The position numbers were made by a program, and so were the translations under genes. Of a DNA stretch of 48,116 bases, positions 8,506 to 16,918 are shown piece after piece. Source of the DNA: Prochloron didemni P4-Papua_New_Guinea (GTDB lineage Bacteria > Cyanobacteriota > Cyanobacteriia > Cyanobacteriales > Prochloraceae); assembly GCA_000252485.1 (NCBI GenBank), contig JH610585.1, positions 1-48,116 on the forward strand. Direction: 5' to 3'. Under the pieces are notes generated by a model that made no database searches, had not been told where the DNA came from, and saw nothing but the letters and a program-made list of their open reading frames with translations. How positions within the stretch are numbered: position 1 is the first letter of the stretch; the number at the start of each line of letters is the position of its first letter.

Positions 8506-9012
8506 TATATTTTAGTTGTTGGATTAAAAAATGCGATCGCCGAAATTTAAAAACACTTATCTATCCCTCTTTTGTCATTCTCCGAGTTCAATTAATAATA
8601 AATAAGCCGGATTAACCAAAAAGAGTAAAAAAGAAATATAGGACTTAAGGGCTGGTATTGATTTGAATTGGCGCTCGCGTAGCGATCTGCGAAGAGTGTG
8701 CATTCACTTGGTCATGGACAAAAAATTACGTAAAGTACCGATTGTGTTGGGTTTCGTTACCTCAACCCAACCTACGAAAAATAAACGCCATTGATACTGC
8801 TTTTGACTACAGCGATTGCTGTGGTGGGCAATGCCCACCCTACGAAAAAACTCTCTTCGACTACTTTTGAGCACACCCTTCTTACTCAAACCCAAAAGCT
8901 GACTTCTGTAATCGGGCAACTTCTTTTTTTTTTCGGCATTTTTTGGTCAAGTGGGATGGAGATAATTTATAATGTAACTGGAATTGATATAAATCCTTAG
9001 TTATTTTGTAAT
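8506..9012. other. Gene-free region with palindromic repeats
   Basis: About 500 nt without a credible gene. It holds a HIP1 octamer near 8533, a GTAGGTTGGGTT-family half element (about 8744-8776, minus orientation), and a small GTGGGCAATGCCCAC hairpin followed by CCTACGAAAA (8824-8850). A stretch CTACTTTTGAGCACACCC near 8860 is also seen, with one change, near position 14. Short frames across it consist of repeat sequence and are not annotated. Confidence 0.6.
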
Positions 9013-10167
9013 ATGGCATCTCGAAACAACATTCCTAACTCATCTCGCTATTTCAAAGCAAAACTAAAACCCCTCAAGCGACCGATGTTTTGGATATCTA
9101 CTGGGTTTTTAGCTCTCTGTTTTGTATCTCTGTCCATCTATTGGAAGAATCCAGAGTGGATAACTGAAGAAATTGAAGAGCCCGCAACCTTAGAGGATAT
9201 TGAAATCAATAATGCGGATCTGAGCAAAACTGGAGAGGTTAACAGGGAACAGTTAGTACCTGATGGAACCCAGCAGCAGATTAATCCTAACCAAAGTTCG
9301 GATGAGGCGATCGCCTTAGATGATAATATTCCTCTGGAATCGGAGACTTTAGCCGATCAATTGCAACGAGAGCAGGAATTTGGAACTGATGGGGGTGGGA
9401 TTGTTAATCCCGATGGATTGTTCTTTAACCCCAATACTAGTAAAAGTAAAGAAATTCAGACTGGAGATTGGTCCAATCCCATTCAATCTTTACCTACAAA
9501 GTCTGCTGCTGAAAATGCAAGGAATTTTCCAAGCTACTCATCTTTATCGCAGATAAAATCAAGCAATCAGCCGTTAGTAGATTTGAAAGCACACCCTTTG
9601 CAAGATGCTCTCAATAATTTTTCAACTGACAATTCCTGGACAAATCTCGAGCAGTCTGGAAGAAGAGCTAGTAGTTCAATAACTAAAACCTCAAATTCAG
9701 CTAAGAATAGCTTATCTAACGAGATAACTAATTATCGTTCTTTTAGTCAAAATAATAGTTCTAGTAGTCCTTCGCCTACGTCTCTGCCTAGTTACCCTAA
9801 TTATTTGAATAATTCATCAACTCTAGGCAATTTCACCTCACAAAATCAGCGAACAAATAATGCTCAACTAGGTTACAATCAAGGATTGAATCAATTGAAT
9901 CAATCGAGAGTTAGCAATAATAGCCGCTTCAATTCTAATTTAGCTAGTCCGGGAGTTCAACCCCTTCAAACAACCCAAACTAGGAGAAATCAGCCGCAAT
10001 TTAATAATACTAAATTCCAGCCTTTTCAACAACAGCAAGGAAATTTAAATCAGTTTAATTACAACAATCAGTTCCCAAATTATCAAGGAGAAACACAGGG
10101 ACTAAACAATACAGGTTATGGAAACCAATTTCCAAACTTTCAAGGCCAACAACAAAATTTCAATTAG
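9013..10167 (+). CDS. Asn/Gln-rich protein with one N-terminal membrane segment
   Basis: A 384-aa protein of unknown family. A basic N-terminus precedes a single hydrophobic helix (about residues 30-46, FWISTGFLALCFVSLSIYW). An acidic linker (ITEEIEEPATLEDIEI) follows, and then about 330 residues of low-complexity, disordered-looking sequence rich in Asn, Gln and Ser, becoming N/Q/F/Y-rich at the C-terminus (FNNTKFQPFQQQQGNLN). The basic-inside pattern suggests an anchored protein with a long extracytoplasmic tail. The N/Q-rich tail resembles aggregation-prone or prion-like sequences, which is inference. Flanked by family A repeats on both sides. The ATG start is supported by the membrane segment. 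Confidence 0.75.
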   Translation: MASRNNIPNSSRYFKAKLKPLKRPMFWISTGFLALCFVSLSIYWKNPEWITEEIEEPATLEDIEINNADLSKTGEVNREQLVPDGTQQQINPNQSSDEAIALDDNIPLESETLADQLQREQEFGTDGGGIVNPDGLFFNPNTSKSKEIQTGDWSNPIQSLPTKSAAENARNFPSYSSLSQIKSSNQPLVDLKAHPLQDALNNFSTDNSWTNLEQSGRRASSSITKTSNSAKNSLSNEITNYRSFSQNNSSSSPSPTSLPSYPNYLNNSSTLGNFTSQNQRTNNAQLGYNQGLNQLNQSRVSNNSRFNSNLASPGVQPLQTTQTRRNQPQFNNTKFQPFQQQQGNLNQFNYNNQFPNYQGETQGLNNTGYGNQFPNFQGQQQNFN

Positions 10168-10170
10168 TTA

Positions 10171-10320
10171 TAGCAATGAGCAATGAACAATTAACAATTA
10201 AGAGTTCGTGCAAGAAAAATGCCCCTTTCGCTTTGTACAAAGGTGATGCGCCAGATGTAGTAATTTTGTAAAAACACTGTGGTATGTAACGACAATTTAC
10301 TCGCGAAGCGCTATAGTTTT
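10171..10320. repeat. Dispersed intergenic repeat family A, copy 2
   Basis: Begins AGCAATGAGCAATGAACAATTAACAAT shortly after the stop of the N/Q-rich gene, continues through AAAAATGCCC and the palindrome CTTTGTACAAAG, and ends GCGAAGCGCTATAG. Same order as copy 1 (8331-8505) with several point differences, so the copies are related by descent and not just by simple repeats. It is followed at 10373-10408 by an unrelated AACCAACAACC minisatellite. Confidence 0.7.
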
Positions 10321-10406
10321 TATTTATTCATGTCTCAATTATGCAACGCCGAATTTTGAAGGAAGATTAACCAACAACAAATAACCAACAACCAACAACC
10401 AACCAA

Positions 10407-11834
10407 CTATGATTGAAAATTATCGATAATCGCTTGAGCGAACTCAGAACACTTTAATGGTGGTTCCACTGGGGGAACCATCAGACGAGCCAAATCGTAA
10501 GTAACTTGTCTGGAGGCAATAGATTTGGCAATTCCCTTTTTAATTAGGTCAGCTGCTTCTTGCCAGCCCATAAACTCTAACATCATTGCTCCGGAAAGAA
10601 TCACGGAACCGGGATTAATGCGGTCTAAACCAGCGTGTTTTGGCGCAGTACCGTGGGTAGCTTCAAAAATAGCGCAATTGTCGCCAATATTCGCTCCCGG
10701 TCCCATTCCCAAACCACCAACAAGAGCAGCTAAAGCATCGGATAAGTAATCTCCATTTAAATTCATGGTTGCTAAAATGGAATACTCGTCTGGTCGAGTT
10801 TGAATTTGTTGGAAAATGCTATCGGCAATGCGATCGTTAACCAGCACTTTCTCTTGCCATTTTCCCCCACCGTGACTTTCCCAAATTGCCTCGAGAACTG
10901 CTTCTACCTCCCGAGAGATTTTCTCTTGCTTGTCAGGGGTCAAAGTATTGTAACCAGGTTCGATGAAACGAGCATTTTCTTCTACTGTCAGCTCGGGATT
11001 TTTTTCTTTATTGCTTAAAATCCAGGATTCCCTTTCTGTAACGCAATCAGCTCTAAACTCGGTGGTGGCAACTTCGTAGCCCCAATCCCGAAAAGCTCCT
11101 TCGGTGTACTTCATAATATTGCCCTTATGGACCAAAGTAACTTTTTGCTTGGCTTTAGGCAAGCGCAGAGCATGTTGGATAGCGCGACGTACCAAACGTT
11201 GAGAACCTATTTTACTAATTGGTTTAATACCAATGCCGGAATCTAGGCGAATTTGCTTGTTGCCATGTTCTGGGGTTGCTGGAATCAGTTCCCTATTGAG
11301 AAAATCAATTAACTTTTGACCAATTTCACTTCCTTGAGGCCATTCAATCCCCAAATAGATATCTTCTGTGTTTTCCCGATAGACGATCGCGTCAACTTTT
11401 TCGGGATATTTGTGGGGCGAAGGAGTACCGAGATAATAACGACAGGGTCGCACGCAGGCGTAGAGGTCGTTAATTTGCCGCAAGGCAACATTGAGGGAGC
11501 GAATGCCTCCTCCAACAGGAGTTGTCAGAGGTCCTTTGATGGCAATACCATATTCTTTAATTGCCTTGAGGGTATCTTCTGGTAAATATTGATAAGTACC
11601 ATAGAGATCGCATGCTTCGTCCCCAGCGTAGATTTTAAACCAATGGATTTTGCGCTTGTTCCCATAGGCAGTAGCCACAGCTTCATCAATCACTTTTTTG
11701 GCAGCAGGCCAAATATCTACCCCTGTGCCATCTCCCCTAATAAAAGGGATAATGGGATTGTCTGGAACTATGGGTTCCTCGTCTTTAAAGATAATGGAAG
11801 CTCCAGCATCTGGAGGAGTGATTTTCTCGTACAT
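10407..11834 (-). CDS. icd: NADP-dependent isocitrate dehydrogenase
   Basis: A 475-aa isocitrate dehydrogenase (isocitrate + NADP+ to 2-oxoglutarate + CO2 + NADPH). In cyanobacteria this makes the 2-oxoglutarate used for ammonia assimilation and nitrogen sensing. Landmarks are [17 protein letters not shown], the substrate Ser/Asn region [48 protein letters not shown], the metal-binding aspartates in [13 protein letters not shown] and [21 protein letters not shown], and [26 protein letters not shown]. The length fits cyanobacterial Icd, which carries a C-terminal insertion relative to E. coli. Transcribed away from the response-regulator gene. Confidence 0.98.
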   Translation of the reverse strand: MYEKITPPDAGASIIFKDEEPIVPDNPIIPFIRGDGTGVDIWPAAKKVIDEAVATAYGNKRKIHWFKIYAGDEACDLYGTYQYLPEDTLKAIKEYGIAIKGPLTTPVGGGIRSLNVALRQINDLYACVRPCRYYLGTPSPHKYPEKVDAIVYRENTEDIYLGIEWPQGSEIGQKLIDFLNRELIPATPEHGNKQIRLDSGIGIKPISKIGSQRLVRRAIQHALRLPKAKQKVTLVHKGNIMKYTEGAFRDWGYEVATTEFRADCVTERESWILSNKEKNPELTVEENARFIEPGYNTLTPDKQEKISREVEAVLEAIWESHGGGKWQEKVLVNDRIADSIFQQIQTRPDEYSILATMNLNGDYLSDALAALVGGLGMGPGANIGDNCAIFEATHGTAPKHAGLDRINPGSVILSGAMMLEFMGWQEAADLIKKGIAKSIASRQVTYDLARLMVPPVEPPLKCSEFAQAIIDNFQS

Positions 11835-12029
11835 AAACTTTGGTTAAAGAGAATTTATTGTTTAGCCAACTACCAAATCTTGCCGAGCATGGATATGAGC
11901 TAAGAGCTAGAAGCCCTAATATATAGGTAAACTCTAGCCGGTAGTATACTGCCGAAATCAAGACTTTCTGTGATTTGACAGACTGCTCGTCTCTCGATAG
12001 GTAAACTATATATTAACTGCCTTGATGCC

Positions 12030-12066
12030 AAGCACAATACCTCCTAACTAGGAAGGTATGATGCTT
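12030..12066. promoter_or_regulatory. Long imperfect hairpin between icd and the response regulator
   Basis: AAGCA, then ATACCTCCTA, a 2-nt loop, TAGGAAGGTAT and TGCTT form nested complementary arms with a 2-nt internal loop and one bulge. It lies in the divergent intergenic region, 57 nt before the response-regulator ATG. No T-run follows on either strand, so it is not an obvious terminator. It could be a leader structure or a protein-binding site; the function is unknown. Confidence 0.4.
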
Positions 12067-12122
12067 AAAACAAATATCTAGTTTAAATTAGTTAGTGACT
12101 CCAGTGAAATTAGCGGCAAAAT

Positions 12123-12836
12123 ATGAAAAAAATATTAGTAGTGGATGATGACAACATCCTCCGTACTGTTTTAAAACATTACCTGGAAAAACAGGGATAT
12201 CAAGTTGAAGAAGTCAGTGGCGGTAGTGACGGGTTAAGTGCATTTGAACAATATCAACCGGATTTAGTGGTTTCCGATGTGTCGATGCCAGAAATGGACG
12301 GATTGGAATTTTGCCGTAATTTGCGATCCCAGCCAGAAGGTAAATTGGTACCTTTTATTTTTCTCTCTGGTCGAGACGATCTGGAAGATAAAATTAAAGG
12401 ACATTCAATGGGGGCAGACGATTATTTGACAAAACCTTTCGAGATGCGAGAACTGCTGGCTAAAATTGAAAGTCAGTTGGAGAGAGCTAACAGAATCCAT
12501 GGGGAGATTATCCGCTTGATCGAGAGCCAACTTAAGGATAGTACCGCCATTGGTGGTTCCTCAGCAACATTGCTGTCATTGAATCGAGCGGATGGCAGTT
12601 CTGATGTTGAAAACAAAGAAAAATCGGCTCCAGAACTTTTGACTCCAGCAGAAACGCGGGTATTTTGGGAAGTTATTCAGGGATTAACTAATAAGGAAAT
12701 TAGCGAACATTTGTATATCAGTCCTCGAACGGTACAAACTCATTTGAGCAATATCCTGGGTAAATTAAATTTGGAGAATCGGGCGCAACTGGTTCGGTTT
12801 GCCTATGAAAAAGGTTACGAACGGGTGGATTATTGA
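12123..12836 (+). CDS. NarL/LuxR-type two-component response regulator
   Basis: A 237-aa response regulator. The receiver domain (about 1-125) has the acidic pair in VDDDN, phospho-acceptor Asp in VVSDVSMPEMDG, and the conserved Lys in YLTKPFEMRE. A short coiled-coil-like linker (ERANRIHGEIIRLIESQ) and a Ser-rich spacer lead to a LuxR helix-turn-helix (LTPAETRVFWEVIQGLTNKEISEHLYISPRTVQTHLSNILGKL). It could be the cyanobacterial Rre1/Ycf29 type, but I cannot separate this from other NarL regulators by eye, so no symbol is given. No sensor kinase is adjacent. Its TGA overlaps the start of the following nucleotidyltransferase gene, which implies translational coupling. Confidence 0.9.
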   Translation: MKKILVVDDDNILRTVLKHYLEKQGYQVEEVSGGSDGLSAFEQYQPDLVVSDVSMPEMDGLEFCRNLRSQPEGKLVPFIFLSGRDDLEDKIKGHSMGADDYLTKPFEMRELLAKIESQLERANRIHGEIIRLIESQLKDSTAIGGSSATLLSLNRADGSSDVENKEKSAPELLTPAETRVFWEVIQGLTNKEISEHLYISPRTVQTHLSNILGKLNLENRAQLVRFAYEKGYERVDY

Positions 12837-13327
12837 TGAAGGACAGCTTTAGTCTGGAAGAAGTACTCGCAGCGATCGCAGCTAAACCAGAACAATGGCG
12901 GCCTCTAGTCTTTACTAATGGCTGTTTCGATCTTCTGCATGTGGGTCACGTTCGCTATTTAACGGTGGCAAAATCCCTGGGAAAATCTCTGGTGGTAGGT
13001 TTAAATAGCGATCGCTCGGTGCAACAAATTAAGCCCCCCAAACCTGGTGTTCCTCCCCGACCTCTGATTCCTGAATCAGAAAGAGCAGAGGTACTAGGGT
13101 GCCTCAAACCAGTGGATGCTGTGGTTATTTTTACTGCAACTACTGCGAGCAGTGTCATTGAAACTCTGAAACCGGAAATCTATGTTAAAGGAGGGGATTA
13201 CACTATTTCTACTTTACCTGAAGCTCCAGCAGTCGAAGGTTATGGGGGTAGAATTGAATTGGTGCAAATAGAAATTCCTATTTCAACTACGGCGATCATC
13301 CATCGGATTCTGGAAAGTAATGTTTGA
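12836..13327 (+). CDS. rfaE2: RfaE2-like ADP-heptose-type cytidylyl/adenylyltransferase
   Basis: A 163-aa nucleotidyltransferase of the cytidylyltransferase-like superfamily. It has the HxGH motif in FTNGCFDLLHVGHVRYL, then VVGLNSDRSVQQIKPP, RAEVLGCLKPVDAVVIF, KPEIYVKGGDY, and ISTTAIIHRI in the position of the ISTSxxI motif. This set matches the adenylyltransferase half of HldE (D-glycero-beta-D-manno-heptose 1-phosphate adenylyltransferase), here as a stand-alone protein. I take the ATG at 12836, which overlaps the upstream stop by one base, over a TTG three bases earlier. Substrate specificity is inferred from the family. Confidence 0.88.
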   Translation: MKDSFSLEEVLAAIAAKPEQWRPLVFTNGCFDLLHVGHVRYLTVAKSLGKSLVVGLNSDRSVQQIKPPKPGVPPRPLIPESERAEVLGCLKPVDAVVIFTATTASSVIETLKPEIYVKGGDYTISTLPEAPAVEGYGGRIELVQIEIPISTTAIIHRILESNV

Positions 13328-13370
13328 GATTTGGTCTAAGATTAAAAACTATCGTACAGTTAACTAACAT

Positions 13371-14066
13371 ATGGAAGAGATACAAGATCTGCGCTCTCAA
13401 TTTCAATCTGGCTCGGAGAAAAATCAACTGCAGCTGATTCCGAAGCTGATGGATATTGGGGAAGAAGGTTGGGAGATATTGATGGAATTTTTACTTAATT
13501 CTCAGTCTAGCCCAGTTAATTTGACTATGGGGAAAGCTTATCAGACTCTTTGTCAAGTCAATACCGCTAAAACGGAAGAATTTCTCCAAACTAATTTTCC
13601 CTATGGTGTTGTTTCTCTACAATCTCAAAAAAATATAGATTACCTCCCGTTGCAGCGATCGCTCTCTAAACTTGACTTTGAGGGTGCTGATGTCCTTACC
13701 TTAGCTCTTCTGTGCGAATTAGCGGGTTCCGCTGCAATTGCGCGAAAGTGGTTATACTTTACGGAAGTGGATAACTTTCCCAGTATGGATCTAGAGACAA
13801 TCGATCGCCTCTGGTGGTTTTATTCAGAAGGGAAATTTGGTTTTTCCGTACAGCGAAAGATTTGGCTGTCTTTAGGTAAGGATTTTACCAAACTGTGGTC
13901 AAAAATAGGTTGGAAGTCTGGGAAAAATTGGACTCGCTATCCTAATGAATTTATTTGGAATCTGTCAGCCCCCCAAGGTCATCTTCCTACATCCAATCAA
14001 TTACGGGGTTCACAAGTAATTCAGTCTCTCTTCTGTCATCCGGTCTGGGAGAAAAGGGAACTCTAA
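13371..14066 (+). CDS. gun4: GUN4 domain protein
   Basis: A 231-aa GUN4 protein with the cyanobacterial N-terminal helical bundle (about 1-85) followed by the GUN4 core (about 95-225). Core motifs are LQRSLSKLDFEGADVLTLALLCELAG, MDLETIDRLWWFYSEGKFGFSVQRKIWL, and W(S)KIGWKSGKNWTRYPNEFIWNLSAPQGHLP. GUN4 binds protoporphyrin IX and Mg-protoporphyrin IX and stimulates the ChlH subunit of Mg-chelatase in chlorophyll synthesis. The length matches Synechocystis Gun4, so this is the genuine regulator and not one of the many GUN4-domain fusion proteins. It begins 43 nt after the rfaE2-like gene. Confidence 0.95.
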   Translation: MEEIQDLRSQFQSGSEKNQLQLIPKLMDIGEEGWEILMEFLLNSQSSPVNLTMGKAYQTLCQVNTAKTEEFLQTNFPYGVVSLQSQKNIDYLPLQRSLSKLDFEGADVLTLALLCELAGSAAIARKWLYFTEVDNFPSMDLETIDRLWWFYSEGKFGFSVQRKIWLSLGKDFTKLWSKIGWKSGKNWTRYPNEFIWNLSAPQGHLPTSNQLRGSQVIQSLFCHPVWEKREL

Positions 14067-14558
14067 GTAAAGAAAGCCGAAAACAGGTTTATTTCCCTTT
14101 ACTATTTAGTTATTAGCATTCTTGAATCTGCCGATCCTGGCGGTGAAGTGCGGATTCACGTCTCTCGCAAAAGCAAGACTTTGAATATTGCAGTCTGGGT
14201 TTCTCACCCCTGGTTGGGGGATGGTTTACCTCAAGTTGAATTTAACTTACCCCTATTGACCAATTATCTAGATCAGGCTTTGGCGGATACTACTGATGAT
14301 GAGACTGAATCAGAAATTAGCGATTCGGTCGTTGGCTATCAAATTCTCACATCTTCTACCCTAGCAACAGCATGGGAGAAACTTCGAGAAGAAAAGGAAA
14401 AGTCTGACACAAAAACAGGTCGCGAAATTCTCGGACTGATCCTGAGCTGTAATTTAGTAGAAATGCACGGAGGAAAAATTACCGTTCAAGGAGACTCTAA
14501 ATCTGGCTATCGGTATGTGTTAAAGTTACCGAAATTAGACAAGTATAGTAGTGGATAG
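14067..14558 (+). pseudogene. C-terminal remnant of a histidine-kinase-like ATPase
   Basis: Open frame continuing directly after the gun4 stop codon in the same frame. From about 14115 it reads ISILESADPGGEVRIHVSRK, then LNIAVWVSHPWLGDGLP, an acidic insert, and REILGLILSCNLVEMHGGKITVQGDSKSGYRYVLKLP. The last part is the characteristic end of a HATPase_c domain (L.LS..L.E.HGG.I...S..GYRY...LP). The His-box, the clear N-box and the upstream sensor are absent. The only start codons are a GTG at 14148 and weaker ones, with no good ribosome site. I regard it as the tail of a degraded kinase gene; a small expressed regulator cannot be excluded. Confidence 0.55.
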
Positions 14559-14741
14559 TGGATAGTGGATAGTGGATAGTTGATAGTTGATAGTTGATAT
14601 AGCAACCGCTATACAAAAAAGAAAGACTTAAACTAAATAACAAACAACCAACAACAAACAACCAACAACCAACAACCAACAACAAATAACCAACAACCAA
14701 CAACCAACAACCAATAACCAACAACCAATAACCAACAACCA
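14548..14741. repeat. Heptamer and AACCAACA minisatellites
   Basis: First a run of GTGGATA/GTTGATA heptamers (14548-14600). Then TATAGCAACCGCTATA, a small inverted repeat (14598-14613). Then an irregular array of AACCAAC/AACAAAC units running up to the ictB-like start codon (about 14638-14741). Such short tandem repeats are typical of filamentous cyanobacterial intergenic DNA. They leave no room for an ordinary promoter or Shine-Dalgarno in the last 100 nt before the gene. Confidence 0.8.
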
Positions 14742-16112
14742 ATGAACGATTCTCTCTGGACTAAATTGGTACTTTCTAATTTGCAGTTCTATCAGTGGCG
14801 AGGTGGAAGTTATCTCTATGGATGGGTCGGTTTAGTTCAATCTTGGCGTGAGAGTAGCTGGTTACTACAGCAGTGGGAAATTTTGGGAGGTTTATTGATT
14901 AGTTTGGTACTGGTGTTAGCTCCTTTTGTCTCTACCAGTTTAATTGGCTTGTTGTTGTTGGCCTGTGGTGGCTACTGGGTACTGCTGACGGTATCGGATA
15001 CCGATCAACCAGGAGCAAGTTCCATTCATCTGCTAGTACTTTTATATTGGTTTATCGCTACTGTAGCGACAGCTTTTTCTCCAGTGAAATTGGCGGCTTT
15101 TTCTGGCTGGATCAAGCTGACTCTTTATTTATTTTTCTTTGCTCTGTCAAGCAAAGTTTTCCGTTCCGGTCGAATGCTGGGAATTGTCATTACTATTCTG
15201 CTTCACGTCGCTTTAGTAGTGAGTATCTATGGAGTGCGACAGGAGTTTTTTGGGGTGGAACAATTGGCTACTTGGAATGACCCTAATTCCCTTTTGGCGC
15301 AAGATACGCGAGTTTATAGTTATTTAGGCAATCCCAATTTGTTGGCGGGATATTTGCTGGGGGCGATCGCTCTCAGTCTGGCGGCTGTTTTTATTTGGCG
15401 TGGTTTGTTGCCAAAAGCCCTAGCCGTAACCATGGTTTTGGTTGACTCCGCTTGTTTGTATTTTACCGATAGTCGCGGCGGCTGGATTGGCATGGTGGTG
15501 TTAATCTTGACTTTTTTGCTATTGCTGCGCTACTGGTTTAATGACTTGCTCTCTCCTTTCTGGCGGACTTGGTTGCTGCCAATGGTAGTTGGTGGTTTAG
15601 CTGGGTTTTTAATAGTAGTAGTGTTGTTAGTAGAACCTTTGCGCCTCCGGGTTTACAGTCTGTTTGATGGTCGAAATAATAGCACTAATAATTTTCGCAT
15701 CAATGTTTGGCAAGCAGTGTTTGAGATGATCCGTGATCGCCCTATTCTGGGCATCGGACCGGGTAACAGTGCTTTCAATAAAATTTATCCTCTCTATATG
15801 CGTCCCAACTATTCTGCTTTAAGTGCTTATTCTATCTTTCTGGAAACCATTGTGGAAACTGGGATTCTTGGTCTTAGCTGTTTTGTCTGGCTTGTTACTG
15901 TGACTGTTCATGGGGGAATGGTTCAGCTGGAGCGTTTGCGCCAGGAAAAGAACAATCAAGGGTTGTGGGCGATCGCCGCCATTGCTGCCATGGCAGGCAT
16001 GTTGGCTCACGGCATTGGGGATACTGTATGGTATCGTCCCCAAATCAACACTCTTTGGTGGTTGATGGTTGGCATTATTGCCAGCCAATACAGAACAGAC
16101 ACGGGAAATTGA
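14742..16112 (+). CDS. ictB: IctB-like O-antigen-ligase-family membrane protein
   Basis: A 456-aa polytopic membrane protein, about ten predicted segments, with the Wzy/O-antigen-ligase C-terminal region: DSRGGWIGMVVLILTFLLLL, then NNFRINVWQAVFEMIRDRPILGIGPGNSAFNKIYPLYM. The N-terminus (LWTKLVLSNLQFYQWRGGSYLYGWVG) and full-length match to cyanobacterial IctB. IctB was named as a putative inorganic-carbon transporter; its direct transport activity is disputed and a polysaccharide role is equally plausible from the family. The start codon sits directly at the end of a minisatellite with no visible Shine-Dalgarno. Confidence 0.85.
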   Translation: MNDSLWTKLVLSNLQFYQWRGGSYLYGWVGLVQSWRESSWLLQQWEILGGLLISLVLVLAPFVSTSLIGLLLLACGGYWVLLTVSDTDQPGASSIHLLVLLYWFIATVATAFSPVKLAAFSGWIKLTLYLFFFALSSKVFRSGRMLGIVITILLHVALVVSIYGVRQEFFGVEQLATWNDPNSLLAQDTRVYSYLGNPNLLAGYLLGAIALSLAAVFIWRGLLPKALAVTMVLVDSACLYFTDSRGGWIGMVVLILTFLLLLRYWFNDLLSPFWRTWLLPMVVGGLAGFLIVVVLLVEPLRLRVYSLFDGRNNSTNNFRINVWQAVFEMIRDRPILGIGPGNSAFNKIYPLYMRPNYSALSAYSIFLETIVETGILGLSCFVWLVTVTVHGGMVQLERLRQEKNNQGLWAIAAIAAMAGMLAHGIGDTVWYRPQINTLWWLMVGIIASQYRTDTGN

Positions 16113-16127
16113 TAGCAGTTTGTTTTT

Positions 16128-16160
16128 CGTAGGTTGGGTTGAGGTCACGAAACCCAACAT
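16128..16160. repeat. GTAGGTTGGGTT-family half element
   Basis: TCGTAGGTTGGGTTGAGG followed by TCACGAAACCCAACA; the internal GGGTT and AACCC arms form a small hairpin. It is one member of a family seen throughout the window (8744, 20763, 21554, 26160, 29028, 31510 and 31697). It lies just after the ictB-like gene. Confidence 0.75.
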
Positions 16161-16183
16161 GGTTTGTTTTTCTAAAGTTTAGG

Positions 16184-16250
16184 CTAGCACCTCTAAAGTG
16201 CTATTTTTTGAATTTTGAATTTCTCAGTTTGAATTGCGCGTAGTGCTATA
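16184..16250. repeat. Degenerate copy of the 105-bp MITE-like element
   Basis: Shares the (TTTTGAA) run and the terminal TTGAATTGCGCGTAGTGCTATA with the full elements at 35111-35215 and 37465-37569. The left half is missing or diverged. Located between the convergent ictB-like and tetR genes. Confidence 0.6.
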
Positions 16251-16251
16251 T

Positions 16252-16827
16252 CTAACGAAGAAGTAGATGTAGGAGACTATTGATGAGGCGATCGCCTTCC
16301 ATGGGCACTATTTTTTCCCCATACAACATTACTTGTACTATTTTAAAATAAACCAATGAGCCAAGAATTACTCTAGCAGTAGCTTCTCTATCCTCAATTT
16401 CTAGTTCTGGTCTAGATGCCAGGTACTGGCTGAGAACTTCAATCCCCGGTTTGACTAGGTTACTGACGAAAGTCTCAGCTAGTTTGGGAAACCGTCCCGA
16501 CTCTCCTACAATTAAACGGATAAAGGTCAAATCTTCTGTATCTTCACAGGCTAAATCTACCATCTTCGTAGCAAACTGGCGTAAAACAACTTCCGGTTCT
16601 CCTTGTAAAAGGCTATGATTCCCTTGGCTAAATACTTCTGAATATTTTTTCTTCGCCAGTCTTTCTACTAGAGCGACAAATAATCCTTCTTTGTCCCCGA
16701 AGTGGCTGTACACCGTGGTTTTAGAAACTGCAGCTGCTTTGGCCACTCGGTCCATGCTAGTGCCGGCATAGCCTTGGACCAAAAATTCTTTCATCGCTCC
16801 TTCCAGGATTTTCTCTTTTTTTTCCAT
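16252..16827 (-). CDS. TetR/AcrR family transcriptional regulator
   Basis: A 191-aa TetR-type regulator. The N-terminal helix-turn-helix is clear: KILEGAMKEFLVQGYAGTSMDRVAKAAAVSKTTVYSHFGDKEGLFVALV. The C-terminal ligand domain (about 70-190) is helical and variable; it includes RLIVGESGRFPKLAETFVSNL, typical of AcrR-C-like regulators of exporters. It is divergently transcribed from the devBCA-type operon. The shared intergenic region contains a perfect 21-bp palindrome, so it probably represses this exporter and itself and responds to an exported or toxic compound (inference). Confidence 0.92.
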   Translation of the reverse strand: MEKKEKILEGAMKEFLVQGYAGTSMDRVAKAAAVSKTTVYSHFGDKEGLFVALVERLAKKKYSEVFSQGNHSLLQGEPEVVLRQFATKMVDLACEDTEDLTFIRLIVGESGRFPKLAETFVSNLVKPGIEVLSQYLASRPELEIEDREATARVILGSLVYFKIVQVMLYGEKIVPMEGDRLINSLLHLLLR

Positions 16828-16870
16828 TTAGTAGATCTTTTTTTATTCTTTGGTCTATACTAGCAGTAGT

Positions 16871-16891
16871 AAAACTAAACTGTTTAGTTTT
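16871..16891. promoter_or_regulatory. Probable TetR operator: perfect 21-bp palindrome
   Basis: AAAACTAAAC and its exact reverse complement GTTTAGTTTT are separated by a single T. It lies in the 91-nt gap between the divergent tetR and devB-type starts, 27 nt before the devB ATG. Length and symmetry fit a TetR-dimer site, and the position allows control of both promoters. Seen directly; regulator assignment is inferred from adjacency. Confidence 0.75.
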
Positions 16892-16918
16892 ATTTTGGCT
16901 CCGGGAGGTCCAGTTCAT

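Noticed and set aside
8704-9000. Frames on both strands around 8.7-9.0 kb
   Set aside because: They consist of GTAGGTTGGGTT and GTGGGCAATGCCCAC palindromes.
14638-14741. CRISPR or iteron array of AACCAACA units
   Set aside because: Units are 7-10 nt, contiguous and irregular: an ordinary minisatellite.
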